A stretch of DNA of 64,000 nucleotides, taken from contig NC_054536.1 in the NCBI RefSeq assembly GCF_017654505.1, forward strand, positions 30,021,970 to 30,085,969, written 5' to 3'. The translations under genes were made by a program, and so were the position numbers. Origin of the DNA: Polyodon spathula. Taxonomy: Eukaryota > Chordata > Actinopteri > Acipenseriformes > Polyodontidae. Of the stretch, positions 12,001 to 23,217 are shown one piece after another. The stretch's first letter is position 1. Each line of letters opens with the position of its first letter. The notes beneath the pieces were generated by a model, which was not told the DNA's origin, did not search any database, and saw only the letters and a list, made by a program, of their open reading frames with translations.

Positions 12001-14599
12001 AGTGAGCCAGCAGAGTTCAGCTGCAGGAAAGCTACATTTTCCTGCTGTGGGCTATTAAGTAATTTGCTACCCAGCTTTAATTGTAGTAATTCTATTTTGA
12101 TGGCAGAAGAGCTCATCTTTTCAGATGTGTTTGACTGATAAGGTAAGCTTTCCTATTTTATATAGCTGCCTTTTTGCTTTTAACTATGATTTGCAGTTCA
12201 ATGGGTATTACATTTTACATTTGGAACAGTGTGGCTAATTTATTTTTCCAATGATTGGCAAAACCTTACCCCCAATATTCATTCAGACAAGATCTGACAT
12301 TTGTAGGTAAAGATTTGACATCACAAATTGTACTGCAAAAAATGAATTATGAGGGCTATAAAACATTCAGCAAGCAAGTTTGCGCCTCATCATTTCTTTC
12401 AGTGAATAGTTTGCACACATTTTTTGGCATTTATTGTTTTTTTTTTTTTTTAAAAATTGCTGACTTTCTCAAGTCGTTTTAAAATTTAAAAAAAAGTGTA
12501 AATATGTAATACTAAAACTATAATTATGAACTTTTTTTATTCTGGCTTGTTTCTGAATACAAACTTAATACATAGAGATGGAGACAAATATATTTGTGTG
12601 TCTGTACACATGATATTCCTGTATGTCTGAAAGGAAGGTGCTTCCTCCTTTTTGTGGCTGATGATACGTCTAATAACTGGTGAAGAAAGGGAATTCCAGT
12701 ATGGATGTAATGTGCTTGCAAAAGAGGAGCTGTGAACTGATGCAGACCCATGTGGTAAGAACATGTCTGAAGATGAAATGGCATATATTTTGTGTGTGTG
12801 TTAAGTTTAGGTGTACTTTGCTTGCGTTATTAATAAAGTAGACAACATTTTGACTTACAGCTGTTTTCACAGGCTTACTTAGCTAAATTAACATTGGGTA
12901 GTCCAAGTTTCACAAAGGCATTTCTACTGTAAGTTGGAACTCAACAAATTTCCATATAGGCGCTTAAAAAAAAAAAAAATACAGACCCTTACTTAAAGAT
13001 CAGATTTCTCCTGATTTTTTTCTTTCTCGGTGTTAATGTGAACAAAAAGTGCTTGATTTCCAGCTGAAGTATCTCATGTTTGTGGATAATTTCTGTCCTG
13101 TGTTTTTATACTGACTTTGTCACGTTCGAGTCTTATGAAAGTAAAACTCAGGAGGGAGCAGTACTCCTAGTGGGTAAATTTTCATGCACTGGGCCCGAGC
13201 GAAATGAAGACACTGAATCCACTAAACATTACGAGAGACAGACACTATACTTGTATTTAGGATAACAATCTCCTTTTTGAGAGACTATATTTAAAGAAGC
13301 ACAGTAGTGGTAATATTACAACATTTTAAAAATGTTTTATCCGAAACTCTTCCTAATTAGAAATACTACTGCCGCAATAATACAAGTGTTTCACGATTTA
13401 AGTTTCTAACAATGTTGTATCATGTTGTAAAATATCATACAAATATTTAAAGAACAATCGAACGAGAAACAACTCAAACCAGTTACTGCTTTCAGTCAGG
13501 CACACTAATCTAACTAAACCAACTTACATCATGGCTATATTAATTCTACTCATACTTAAGACGTCTGTAGTTCAGGCAATGAATATATGCTTACCATCCA
13601 CTTTTGAGGTGTAATAGATTCAGAGCGTTTTGGTCAATCAGTAGGTAAAGGCTTTACAGGCAGTCTCCAATCAGGATTACACTACAGATGCTGGGTTCAA
13701 ATTCTCACGAGCACAGAGCTCAGAAAAAGAACACTTTGATATTGTTTGACCAAAGTTTTCATCTCCAATTTTTAAGTTGCCTGCCCTTTTTCCATGATGT
13801 CACCACACCCCCCCCTGCTCATGCAGTATGTGGTTACAATGTGGCTGCTAGCTGTCAAGCTTACTAACCTGAAGCCTGAACTAACCTCAGTATAAACATA
13901 ATATCTTCCAGGGGAGCAAACTGTACAAACTCTCTGTTGAAGTGGGCCCTGTCTCAGCTGGCACTCGTCACAACAATCTGGGTGTCTTGAAGACACTCAT
14001 AACCAAATCGTGTGGAATCCCCTGTTAGGCAGTTGTGGAAAGTCCCGTACTTATCCATCTCAGTCTACTCACACAAATACACTAATCTAGGCACATCATA
14101 ACCCATTTTAATGTCACTAATATAATATGGACTTGCCTCCATATCTGCCACTTTCCACACCTCTGTGCTGTTTTCAGTCAGTGGGTATTTGCAACAGCAG
14201 ATTAGACGAGGAGCCTACCTGAACTCCAGTATTAATTTTATGTATTCTCCACACCTTGCCAGGTTCAAAGGTTTTGATTAATTCCATGACAACTTGTAAA
14301 CTTAGTCCATTAAAATACATTTCAGAAACATTATGCCCTAGTGGATTAATCTGGTTAAACGTCTTTAAAACACATAAATACCCAAACTGTCCTTTGGAAT
14401 GATGCTCAGTCAAGCTGAACTGTGGGACGAGTCCTTAGCTGTTAACACTTCACCCTGAAATGAAAATGTAATGCAGTTATGTGTTGTAGTGACCATTCAA
14501 ACCATAGGCTGTGGCAGATAAGGAAGTGATCTAAATCCTCCCATTAAGTTTTGATGGCAAGTTGAGGCTTGTCTTATGATAATAAACTTATCTTCTAGC
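12001..14599. other. Intergenic stretch after INO80C
   Basis: No gene recognised. Around 13630-13720 is a tRNA-like stretch (CAGTAGGTAAAGG and GGTTCAAATTC, A- and B-box-like) that may be an eroded SINE. The rest is unique-looking AT-rich DNA. Confidence 0.4.
12832..12837 (+). terminator. Candidate polyadenylation signal for INO80C
   Basis: AATAAA about 1.28 kb after the INO80C stop, with GT-rich sequence upstream. If used, the 3' UTR would contain the old LINE fragment at 11576-12000. Confidence 0.25.
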
Positions 14600-16290
14600 A
14601 GCAGACAGGCAGTGCATAAATCTCATGTCAGCCCCCTGGCACAACATCCACAGCCTTCAGGCAATGTTCATGCCTCTTACCCCTGCTGCACAAAGGAGAG
14701 TGTGTTGCACTCGTGATTTCCATTACATGAGCGTAGATGTTGATCCATCTGCATCTCCATCCATTTGCGTTGTTTTCCATCTGATGATGTAGATATACTT
14801 CTATCTGGTGTTGATTGATGAAGTGTAATGCTGGCTCCAGGGATCAGCTCATTTTGCCTCCCCAGTGCATCAGCAAACACAACGGCTGCGATGCTGGCTC
14901 CGGGGATCAACCCAATGCGGTCTCCCCAGTGCATCAGCATGACAACTGTCTGGATTGAGCTAAGTAGGGTACATCTCTGGGGTCTTCAAGTGGGCACCTT
15001 TCATCCTTGGTGTTTCGTTGACTAGCCCACGACACCTCAAGAGGGCTCAACAGTGATTCTGGCGTCCCAGCATCACCCCCCTCCATCCCCCACTCAGCTC
15101 AGCCCAGCTTACTTACCTGTACATCAGCGTTGCAGTTGCTGCTCCTTTCTGCTGCTTCAGATAAGTTCTTCACTGAGCGATGCAACTCTTGGCCACTGAA
15201 CCCGACATCTCTGAGAAACCGGGTTGTAGAGTGTGCCACAAATCCTCGACAACCCATCTCCACTGGGTAAACTTGGAATCTCCATCCTCGCTGTTCCGCT
15301 TCAGCAGCTAGTTGAGCATACCGAAGTTTCTTACTCTCATACGCCTCATCCACAGAATCTTCCCATGGCACTGTTAACACTACCAGATGAACAAGGCGTG
15401 CTGATCCAGACCACAAGACAATGTCTGGTCAAAGGTTAGTGGTGGCAATCTCAGGCGGAAAAATTAGCCGTTGACCAACATCTGCCAGCATCTTCCAGTC
15501 TCTAGCAGCTTCCAGTTGTCCTGAGCGAGGCTTGATTTTAACACCTTTTCTTGGTTGCTCTCCTGGACAGAGGAATATTGTCTTGTGTAATGCTTTGATG
15601 GAACTGGTGGCAACTTATTGGTCAGGTTACGCTTGTCTTCCAATGCTAAGGCCAAACATCGCAGCACCTGGTCATGGCGCCAAGTAAACGGTCCTTGGCT
15701 AAGACCCACCTTACATCCTGTCAAAATGTGCCTTAATGTTGCAGGTAATGAACACAAAGGACATGAGAGATCCTCACCCACCCAGAGGTTTAGGTTCTGT
15801 GGTGATGGGTGAACATCATATGCTGATCTGATGAGGAAACTGATCCTGCTCTGTTTCATTGTCCTGCCAGCAGATCTTGCGCTGTTCCACGCTCTCCCAT
15901 CTCATACATTCTCCTTGCTTGGCCTGGCCAAAACATCCTTTTCCATGCTGAACTTGCCCCAAAATATCTCTGATTCGAAGGGCAGCCTTAGCATCTTCCA
16001 CAGCTTTCTTTGCCATCCATTTTCTTCCAGTTTTCAACACAGGTGCTGCCTCCCTTACGCATTTGTCACGTGAATCTACTAGTGTCATTTCCAGTTGGAC
16101 TTTGGAGCACTTAAACTCCTCGGTTAGAGCAGAGATTGGTAGATGCAGTATTCCTTTACCATAAAGTCCCACTCTGCTAAGGCAGCATTGTATTCCCAAC
16201 CATTTCCTGATGTATGAACTGATTAAAGCTTCCAGCTTCTCAACTGTTGTCAAGGAAACCTCGTACACAGTGGCCACAGTAGATGTAGAC
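14600..16290 (-). mobile_element. Restriction-like-endonuclease LINE, 5'-truncated and decayed
   Basis: Read on the - strand, three overlapping open segments form the C-terminal part of a REL-endonuclease non-LTR retrotransposon ORF. 16277-15816 has SSYIRKWLGI, LPISALTEEF and KTGRKWMAKKAV. 15859-15464 has the zinc knuckle CPLCSLPATLRHILTGC. 15416-15099 has VLWSGSARLVHLV, LTVPWED and CRGFVAHSTTRF. The family motif is R-PD-X12-14-E; here the Arg codon before PD has become TGA and the Glu has become Val. The 3' UTR side holds two tandem ~56-bp units (14828-14940) containing CCCCAGTGCATCAGCA. The clade (R2, R4 or NeSL-type) cannot be settled by eye. There is no RT domain, so it is dead. Confidence 0.75.
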
Positions 16291-16538
16291 TGGGTTTGAT
16301 TAGCAGTGTATAAAGGACTATTTCAGAGCAATGTAGCTTAGACAAGAAGGACTTGGTGTCTCATTCCTAACCTGCCTAGTTACAACTACTGATCAAGACT
16401 GTTGTGCATTATTGTCTATCAATTAAAGCTTCCGTAGCTTAAGGGTCTTTCATGCAGGACCAGTATTCTGGAGTTCTGCAGTAGGAGTGGGGAAGACATG
16501 GTAATAGATATGTGTGTTTATGTATATATGTACACACA

Positions 16539-17995
16539 CAGTTGTAGTCAAAAGTTTACATACCCCAATGGAAACTTATAATTTCTAGAAATTTCTCAAA
16601 AACAAAGATTTGTAGGAAAAATCTTTGGGAGCAAAAGTTTTGCGTTTGTGGATGAGGAAAAAAAGTTACAAGAAATAGATGTCTACATTTATTTATTTCA
16701 GCATTTTTATTTTTTTTCCAAAACTCCAAAAATGCTAATTCAGAAGTATTCATACCCTTTGATGCTATGGTAGTATTGTCTACAGGTTCTAGAAAAATAA
16801 ATATGATAATGCAGAACCTAATTCTAGAAAATGCTGGAAGATTCTGAAAGGCTTAGGCATAGGGTAATTGATGTCATTACCAGTAAGTCAATGTGGGGAA
16901 AAAGTAAAGAGCCATCTGAAGACCTTAGGCAGAGAATTATTTATTGTCATAACGCTGGAGGATGATACAAGAAGATTTCCAAGCACTTGCGTATCCCAAT
17001 TTCAACAGCAGAATAATTGTGAGGAAGGTTAATAGCAATCTGAGATTGACTGCCAAAGATATTCAGAGTGAATTGGTTGCAAGTGAGACTGGGGTTTCCA
17101 TTTCAACCACAGGGCGAGTATTGCATGGTGAAGGTCTCAATGGTCGCAAGCCAAGGAAAACGTCACAAGGACAATCGCTTAAAGTGTGCAAAACGGCATT
17201 TGAATGATGGATGTCAGTTCTGGTTAAAGGTTTTGTGGAGTGATGAAACAGAATCCGAGCTATTTGGTCACGCTGATGGTCATTACGTTTGGAGAAAGTC
17301 TGGTGAGACGTACAAAGAAAAGAACACCATACCTACTGTCAAGCATGGAGGTGGTAATATCCTTCTATGGGGCTGTTTTTCCTCTAATGGCACAGGAAAT
17401 TTAGTTCCAATCCATGGTAAAATGGATTCCACAGCATACCAAAAGATATTGGCCAATCATCTGAAACCCTCCGCTACAAAACTTGGTTTAAAGCGCAACA
17501 GGACGTTCCAACACAACAACGATCCAAAGCACACATCAAAATCAACTTCAGAATGGTTAAAGAAGAATAAAATCAAGGTTCTGGAATGGCCTAGTCAAAG
17601 TCCCTATCTAAGTCCAATTGAGAATCTTTGGTATGAGTTGAAGAAGGCTGTGCACAAGAGGAGTCCTTGGAATTTGAATGAACTGGAACAATTTTGCATT
17701 AAAGAATCATGCCAAAAGTCCATTGAGAAATATCCTAATCATTAAGAGTTTATTAGGCTAAAGGTGTCTCAACTAGCTGTTAATTTCATTTTTCTTGTCA
17801 GGGTATGAATAGTTTAGAATAAGTATTTTTTGGAGTTTTGCAAAAAAATAATAAAAAATGCTGAAATAAATAAATGTTATTAATATTTCTTATTACTTTT
17901 TTACTCATTCAAAAAAGCAGAACTTATGCTACAAAAGATTATTTCTATAATTATTTGTTTTCAAAAAATTTCTAGAAATTATAAATTTTCATCAG
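16539..17995 (+). mobile_element. Tc1-like DNA transposon, inactivated
   Basis: The left TIR begins CAGTTGTAGTCAAAAGTTTA. The inverted counterpart at the right (AATTTCTAGAAATTATAAAT) stops about 30 bp short, so the right tip is missing. Transposase starts at ATG 16891 (GKSKEPSEDLRQRI, helix-turn-helix region), hits TGA at 16963, and shifts frame near 17160. The catalytic core (17068-17745) has [32 protein letters not shown] and [13 protein letters not shown]. The second catalytic Asp, normally in HDNDPKH, is Asn (AAC 17515-17517). The C-terminal GG-TKY-type end is absent. Confidence 0.88.
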
Positions 17996-17999
17996 AAGC

Positions 18000-18135
18000 C
18001 CAAAGCACCTTTGGCCATTGTTCCATAGTGCAATTTCTGTTTTCTTGTGCACATTTAGCCTTTTAGTCTTGTTCCCCTTTCTTAACAGAGGTATTCTTAT
18101 TACAACACCTCCTTTAAATCCTGATTTAAAGAGCG
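18000..18135 (-). mobile_element. Inverted Tc1-like transposase fragment
   Basis: Read on the - strand it gives IRIPLLRKGNKTKRLN, then an EQWQ-like end. This is the middle part of a Tc1-type transposase (RKPLLRKGNKTKRL-type). It abuts the opposite-strand C-terminal half at 18165, so the element is internally inverted. Confidence 0.6.
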
Positions 18136-18164
18136 ACCTTCATGCTGCTGGATTTCTGCAAATG

Positions 18165-18725
18165 GAGTTGGGGATTTGGCCAGAATTAATGGTCTTCTTA
18201 ATGCTGAGAAGTACAAGCAGATACTTATCCATCATGCAATACCATCAGGGAGGCATCTGATTGGCCCCAAATTTATTTTGCAGCATGACAACGACCCCAA
18301 ACATACAATGAAAGTCATTAAGAACTATCTTCAGCCTAAAGAAGAACAAGGAGTCCTGGAAGTGATGGTATGGCCCCCACAGAGCCCTGATCTCAACATC
18401 ATCGAGTCTGTCTGGGATTACATGAAGAGAGAGAAGCAACTGAGGCTGCCTAAATCCACAGAAGAACTGTGGTTAGTTCTCCAAGATGTTTGGGCCAACC
18501 TACCTGCTGAGTTCCTTCAAAAACTATGTGCAAGTGTACCTAGAAGAATTGATGCTGTTTTGAAGGCAAAGGGTGGTCACACCAAATATTGATTTGATGT
18601 AGATTTTTCTTCCGTTCACTCACTTTGCATTTTGTTAATTGATAAATAAACTATTAACATGTCTATTTTTGAAAGCATTCTTACTTTACAGCATTTTTTC
18701 ATACCTGCCTAAAACTTTTGCACAG

Positions 18726-18730
<5 letters not shown>
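18165..18730 (+). mobile_element. Tc1-like (DD38E, Intruder-like) transposase 3' half and TIR
   Basis: Encodes ARINGLLNAEKYKQIL, FILQHDNDPKHT, VMVWPPQSPDLNIIESVWDY and, at the end, AVLKAKGGHTKY. There are 38 residues between the Asp of HDND and the Glu of IIES, the spacing I recall for the DD38E/Intruder group. The right TIR ends in AAAACTTTTGCACAGTACTGT. The N-terminal half is absent in this orientation, so it cannot move by itself. Confidence 0.8.
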
Positions 18731-18820
<90 letters not shown>

Positions 18821-18822
18821 AT
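18731..18822. repeat. (GT)n(TA)n compound microsatellite
   Basis: About 13 GT units followed by a long TA run, directly after the right TIR of the DD38E-type transposon. Confidence 0.95.
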
Positions 18823-18849
18823 ACACACACACATATGTGACTTACTGAA

Positions 18850-20238
18850 TGTTAAATTTATTTAAATAAACCGTGCGAATAAAACGCCTCGTTATGTACA
18901 TTACAGATATATATGTCATTGACAAAGTAACTCACATAGTACCACATAGGGCTGATCCCCGATAGGGCCAAATCCGGGTTTAATGCTGGCCATTAGTGGC
19001 AGCTCCGGAACATGTAAGCCATCTATAAAACTCAAGTAAAAATTATAGACAAGACGAACAAACAAAAACTAACAATTTTTTTACAGGTTACTGCACGGGT
19101 CCTTCCGGGTTATATCTCGTAACCAAAACGAAGGACAAGATTAACGATTATCTGGCCCCTATATGCTATTAATCATGACCCCTTGGTAAACGATTGCAGC
19201 TGCCTTTATTTCTTGCAGCTGCTATGTCGTTTACCTTCCAGGTCAATACGTTCCTGCAATGGAGTCTTGCCTTCATCCAGGCTGACCGACTTCCCGACCC
19301 TGGAAAAGAACTGTCAGGCCAGCCCATCCAAAGACTTTCCCTTTCGCTACTTAGAACCCTCACAGGTTGGGAGGGAGATTTATCAATAAGCACTCGCTGT
19401 TGACCATGCATTTTACCCCCATCCAGACTGTCAAATAATAATAAAACAGTGTGTTTTTACAAAATTAAACAACACGATTTAAATAATAATATAACAAATA
19501 ATATAATACACACAGGGGCGGGTATACCTGTCACAAGCATTAACAGTATGATTTTCCTCTCCTAAATATGCAATGCTGCATTTGATTCTTAATGAGTTAA
19601 TTGCACTTAAACTATAATGCCTTTGATCAACTAACGTACACATTACCTTACTTGTGCACTTGACTTGTACACCTTTTCAAAATACAGATCAATTAAACAA
19701 AAAAATATGTGGCATGTGAGATCTTGAAATGCATCCCACACAGTTCCTGTTTTATAAGAAGAAAAAAAGACAAGCAGATTTGGAAATATTAAAAGGTATT
19801 TGCAAATAGAACAGCTGAATATTTTTGCAGTCGCTCTTCTTTCATCAATTATATAGTTAGTTTAGCTGAAAAGTGCATGCAGATGCAGAGTTTTCTGCAG
19901 AAACATGTTGCAATCAGCAATATGTCAGGTGTAGCAGGACCCTGACACTGCTGGTGGCTATTGAAATTAGCCTGCAGACAGCTTGAGGGGGCTGCTTCAT
20001 TGTTCTGCTTCCTCAATCACCTGCTGTTCCTAACAAGAAAACTTTTCTGTTTTAATTTTATTTATTTGCTTCCAGTGCCTTATGATGTATTGACTCATGC
20101 CGACACAGGTGTTAACATGGATGGATTGACAGTGGATTGTCAAAGTTGCCAGTTTGGATCATTTTGTATTGAACACCTGCTAATCAATAATATCCTATCT
20201 GGTCACCCAGTTACTTTTAATTCATCTATGTGGTAATT
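18850..20238. other. Intergenic, unclassified
   Basis: Around 18950-19440 is a GC-richer block (GGGCTGATCCCCGATAGGGC, CACGGGTCCTTCCGGG) that may be retroelement debris, but no conserved protein motif is seen in either direction. Confidence 0.4.
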
Positions 20239-21590
20239 AAGAACATAAGAACATAAGAAAGTTTACAAACGAGAGGAGGCCATTCGGCCCATCTTGCTCG
20301 TTTGGTTGTTAGTAGCTTATTGATCCTAAAATCTCATCAAGCAGCTTCTTGAAGGATCCCAGGGTGTCAGCTTCAACAACATTACTGGGGAGTTGATTCC
20401 AGACCCTCACAATTCTCTGTGTAAAAAAGTGTCTCCTATTTTCTGTTCTGAATGCCCCTTTTTCTAAACTCCATTTGTGACCCCTGGTCCTTGTTTTTTT
20501 TCAGGCTGAAAAAGTCCCTTGCGTCGACACTGTCAATACCTTTTAGAATTTTGAATGCTTGAATTAGGTCGCCACGTAGTCTTCTTTGTTCAAGACTGAA
20601 CAGATTCAATTCTTTTAGCCTGTCTGCATATGACATGCCTTTTAAGCCCGGAATAATTCTGGTCGCTCTTCTTTGCACTCTTTCTAGAGCAGCAATATCT
20701 TTTTTATAGCGAGGTGACCAGAACTGCACACAATATTCAAGATGAGGTCTTACTAGTGCATTGTACAGTTTTAACATTACTTCCCTTGATTTAAATTCAA
20801 CACTTTTCACAATGTATCCGAGTATCTTGTTAGCCTTTTTTATAGCTTCCCCACATTGCCTAGATGAAGACATTTCTGAGTCAACAAAAACTCCTAGGTC
20901 TTTTTCATAGATTCCTTCTCCAATTTCAATATCTCCCATATGATATTTATAATGCACATTTTTATTTCCTGCGTGCAGTACCTTACACTTTTCTCTATTA
21001 AATGTCATTTGCCATGTGTCTGCCCAGTTCTGAATCTTGTCTAGATCATTTTGAATGACCTTTGCTGCTGCAACAGTGTTTGCCACTCCTCCTACTTTTG
21101 TGTCGTCTGCAAATTTAACAAGTTTGCTTACTATACCAGAATCTAAATCATTAATGTAGATTAGGAATAGCAGAGGACCTAATACTGATCCCTGTGGTAC
21201 ACCGCTGGTTACCACACTCCATTCTGAGGTTTTTCTTCTAATCAGTACTTTCTGTTTTCTACATGTTAACCACTCCCTAATCCATGTACATGTGTTTCCT
21301 TGAATCCCAACTGCGTTCAGTTTGAGAATTAATCTTTTGTGCGGGACTTTGTCAAAAGCTTTCTGGAAATCTAAATAAACCATATCATATGCTTTGCAAT
21401 TATCCATTATCGATGTTGCATCCTCAAAAAAATCAAGCAAGTTAGTTAGGCACGATCTCCCTTTCCTAAAACCATGTTGACTGTCTCCCAGTACTCTGTT
21501 ACCATATAGGTAATTTTCCATTTTGGCTCTTATTATAATTGGTCCCCTAGCTCCTGCTACGACCTGCTGCAGCCTCATTTTATCGATGGG
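20239..21590 (-). mobile_element. CR1-like LINE, long 3' copy with nearly open RT
   Basis: The - strand frame 21704-20436 is open through most of the reverse transcriptase. It has GDSQHGFRKGRSCLTNLLDF, VYLDFQKAFDKVPH, TSGVPQGSVLGPLLF, the catalytic FADDT, and VRPHLEYCVQFWSPRYKKDI. A one-base loss in a T-run near 20500 breaks the last 70 or so codons (family end [15 protein letters not shown]). The 3' end has repeated GAACATAA units, i.e. (TTCTTATG)n in sense orientation, like CR1-type octamer tails. The upstream boundary near 21590 is uncertain. It is 5' truncated and lacks the endonuclease region. Confidence 0.85.
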
Positions 21591-22806
21591 AAAACAAAAA
21601 TTTATATGAACATTAGTAAATATAAACATAATATATATTAAAACTATATAGGCACAGACAACTCTTAGTATATTTATTAAACAGTTGTTCTCAACCTGAG
21701 CCATGCAGAGCGAACATATGCTACCCCTTCAAAATCATTATCCATGCTCGCATCTATTTTTTAAAATTTTCATTAGTTGGAAAATCAATCATGTGTATTA
21801 AATCCTATGTGTGCTTACTTGTGCAATTTTTTAATGACATCTTTTATACAAGTTTAGCCCTCAGTACATTGTATTAAAAGAGTTTTTTTTCTTTTTTTTT
21901 TAATATTTCAAAGTTGGAAAATTTACCTTAAAATGATCATAGTTGCACAAGCTGGCCTACATAGGATTCAACACAAATGGAAAAAATAAGAATGGATCAA
22001 TAGGCAAGTTAATTTATGTGACACAATGGAGATTTTAAACAACTATCAGTTATACAATTCCAGTCTGGATAATTTTTGCCTGAACCAGCTTCAAACCCAG
22101 GAGGTGAAGGTCTGAGATGAAAGAGAAGTAACCCATTGCAAACCCTAATCCCCACCCCTGTTATAACAGACAGGATCTATATAATACAAATCTTCCAGCT
22201 CCACTAAGGAAATGTTCCTTTAGTACATCTGCACTCTTGACGGTCTTCAGGTACAGGTCAGGTGGTTGGATCCAAACCCTCTCCCCAGTTTCTGTAATTC
22301 TGTCTTCACATGGATTTGTCTTTAAGAGAGCTGCCATCAGTGAAGGCTCATTTATAGTATCTGCAGGATTCTGTGTGTGTTCAGTGCCTGCAGCCAGACA
22401 GTAGTTCAGGTTTGCATGCTGTTCCCCATCTCTCAGCACGGCAGGCAGCCTGATCTAGCTTGCACATCCTGTCCACTGCCAGATGGAAGATGTCATCTAG
22501 TTCAGTAGCTTCAGCAATTATCTATCCGCTGTCTTAATTGCACACCAGTAGGGGATGTGAGCTGCTGGGATGAATCAAACACATTTCTCCCAAATGGTGT
22601 GCTGGAAAAAAAACATTCAGAGAATGTTTTCTGTTTTTTTTTTTTAACAGATTTTTGTTCTACTGGCACACCATGTTCTACCCAACATTCTCTTAAAGTT
22701 TTTTAATGCAGTTTTGCTGTTGATTTTCTCGCTTTATTGTCACTTATGTACCTAAGAACTTCCATATGATGGTGATAAAATGGCTGATGTCAATTTTCAC
22801 AGTCAG
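21591..22806. other. Intergenic with an unassigned 92-codon - strand frame
   Basis: The - strand frame 22439-22161 (NPCEDRITETGERVWIQPPD, then LYLKTVKSADVLKEHFL) is protein-like in composition. It has no recognised domain and no clear splice pair. It could be an exon or a repeat remnant. Confidence 0.3.
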
Positions 22807-22821
22807 GAATGGCTACCTTGA

Positions 22822-23202
22822 AGGGGTCCCCGAGTGGCTCATCCAGTTAAAGCACTGCTGCTAGGAGCGTAGGATGAGTCACACAGCTTGGACAGTTTGC
22901 GTCGGGGCAGTGCAAAGAGGCTGAACTTCACTGGGAACTCCGAAGGGGGTGATGGGAAACCGGAAGGGATTCCTTCTCCTCATTCCGCAACAGCAAACCC
23001 TACTAGCCAGACACCAAGCACATTCAGAGTGAATAAAAAGCAGGGCTGATCTCTGTTCTCCGGGATTGGTAGCCTGCCCACCTCTGCTTTGGATTGCTTG
23101 GCGTAAAAGCGATTCTGGCTTTAGGCTTGTGAGATCAGAGGATGCTCACACTCCGAATGTGTGTGCTGTGTGATGACTCGCTGCAGTGAGGATAAAAAAA
23201 AA
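22822..23202 (+). mobile_element. tRNA-derived SINE with target-site duplication
   Basis: Begins AAGGGGTCCCCGAGTGGCTC, with a Pol III A-box-like TGGCTCATCCAG and a degraded B box near CAGTTTGCGTCGGGG. It ends in GATAAAAAAAAA. It is flanked by GGAATGGCTACCTTG (22807) and GGAATGGCCACCTTG (23203), a 15-bp duplication with one mismatch. The 5' start resembles an abundant sturgeon/paddlefish SINE I remember. Confidence 0.8.
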
Positions 23203-23217
23203 GGAATGGCCACCTTG

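Noticed and set aside
13630..13720. tRNA gene from A- and B-box-like motifs
   Set aside because: GGTTCAAATTC is present but no acceptor or anticodon stem can be folded; at most an eroded SINE head.
13772..13996. - strand Cys-rich frame resembling a TNF-receptor repeat
   Set aside because: Only a chance-like CxxC pattern; no flanking exons, signal peptide or further repeats.
18639..18848. Open frame with Cys-Val and Ile-Tyr runs
   Set aside because: Pure translation of the (GT)n(TA)n microsatellite after a transposon TIR, with no domain attached, unlike the BEN case.
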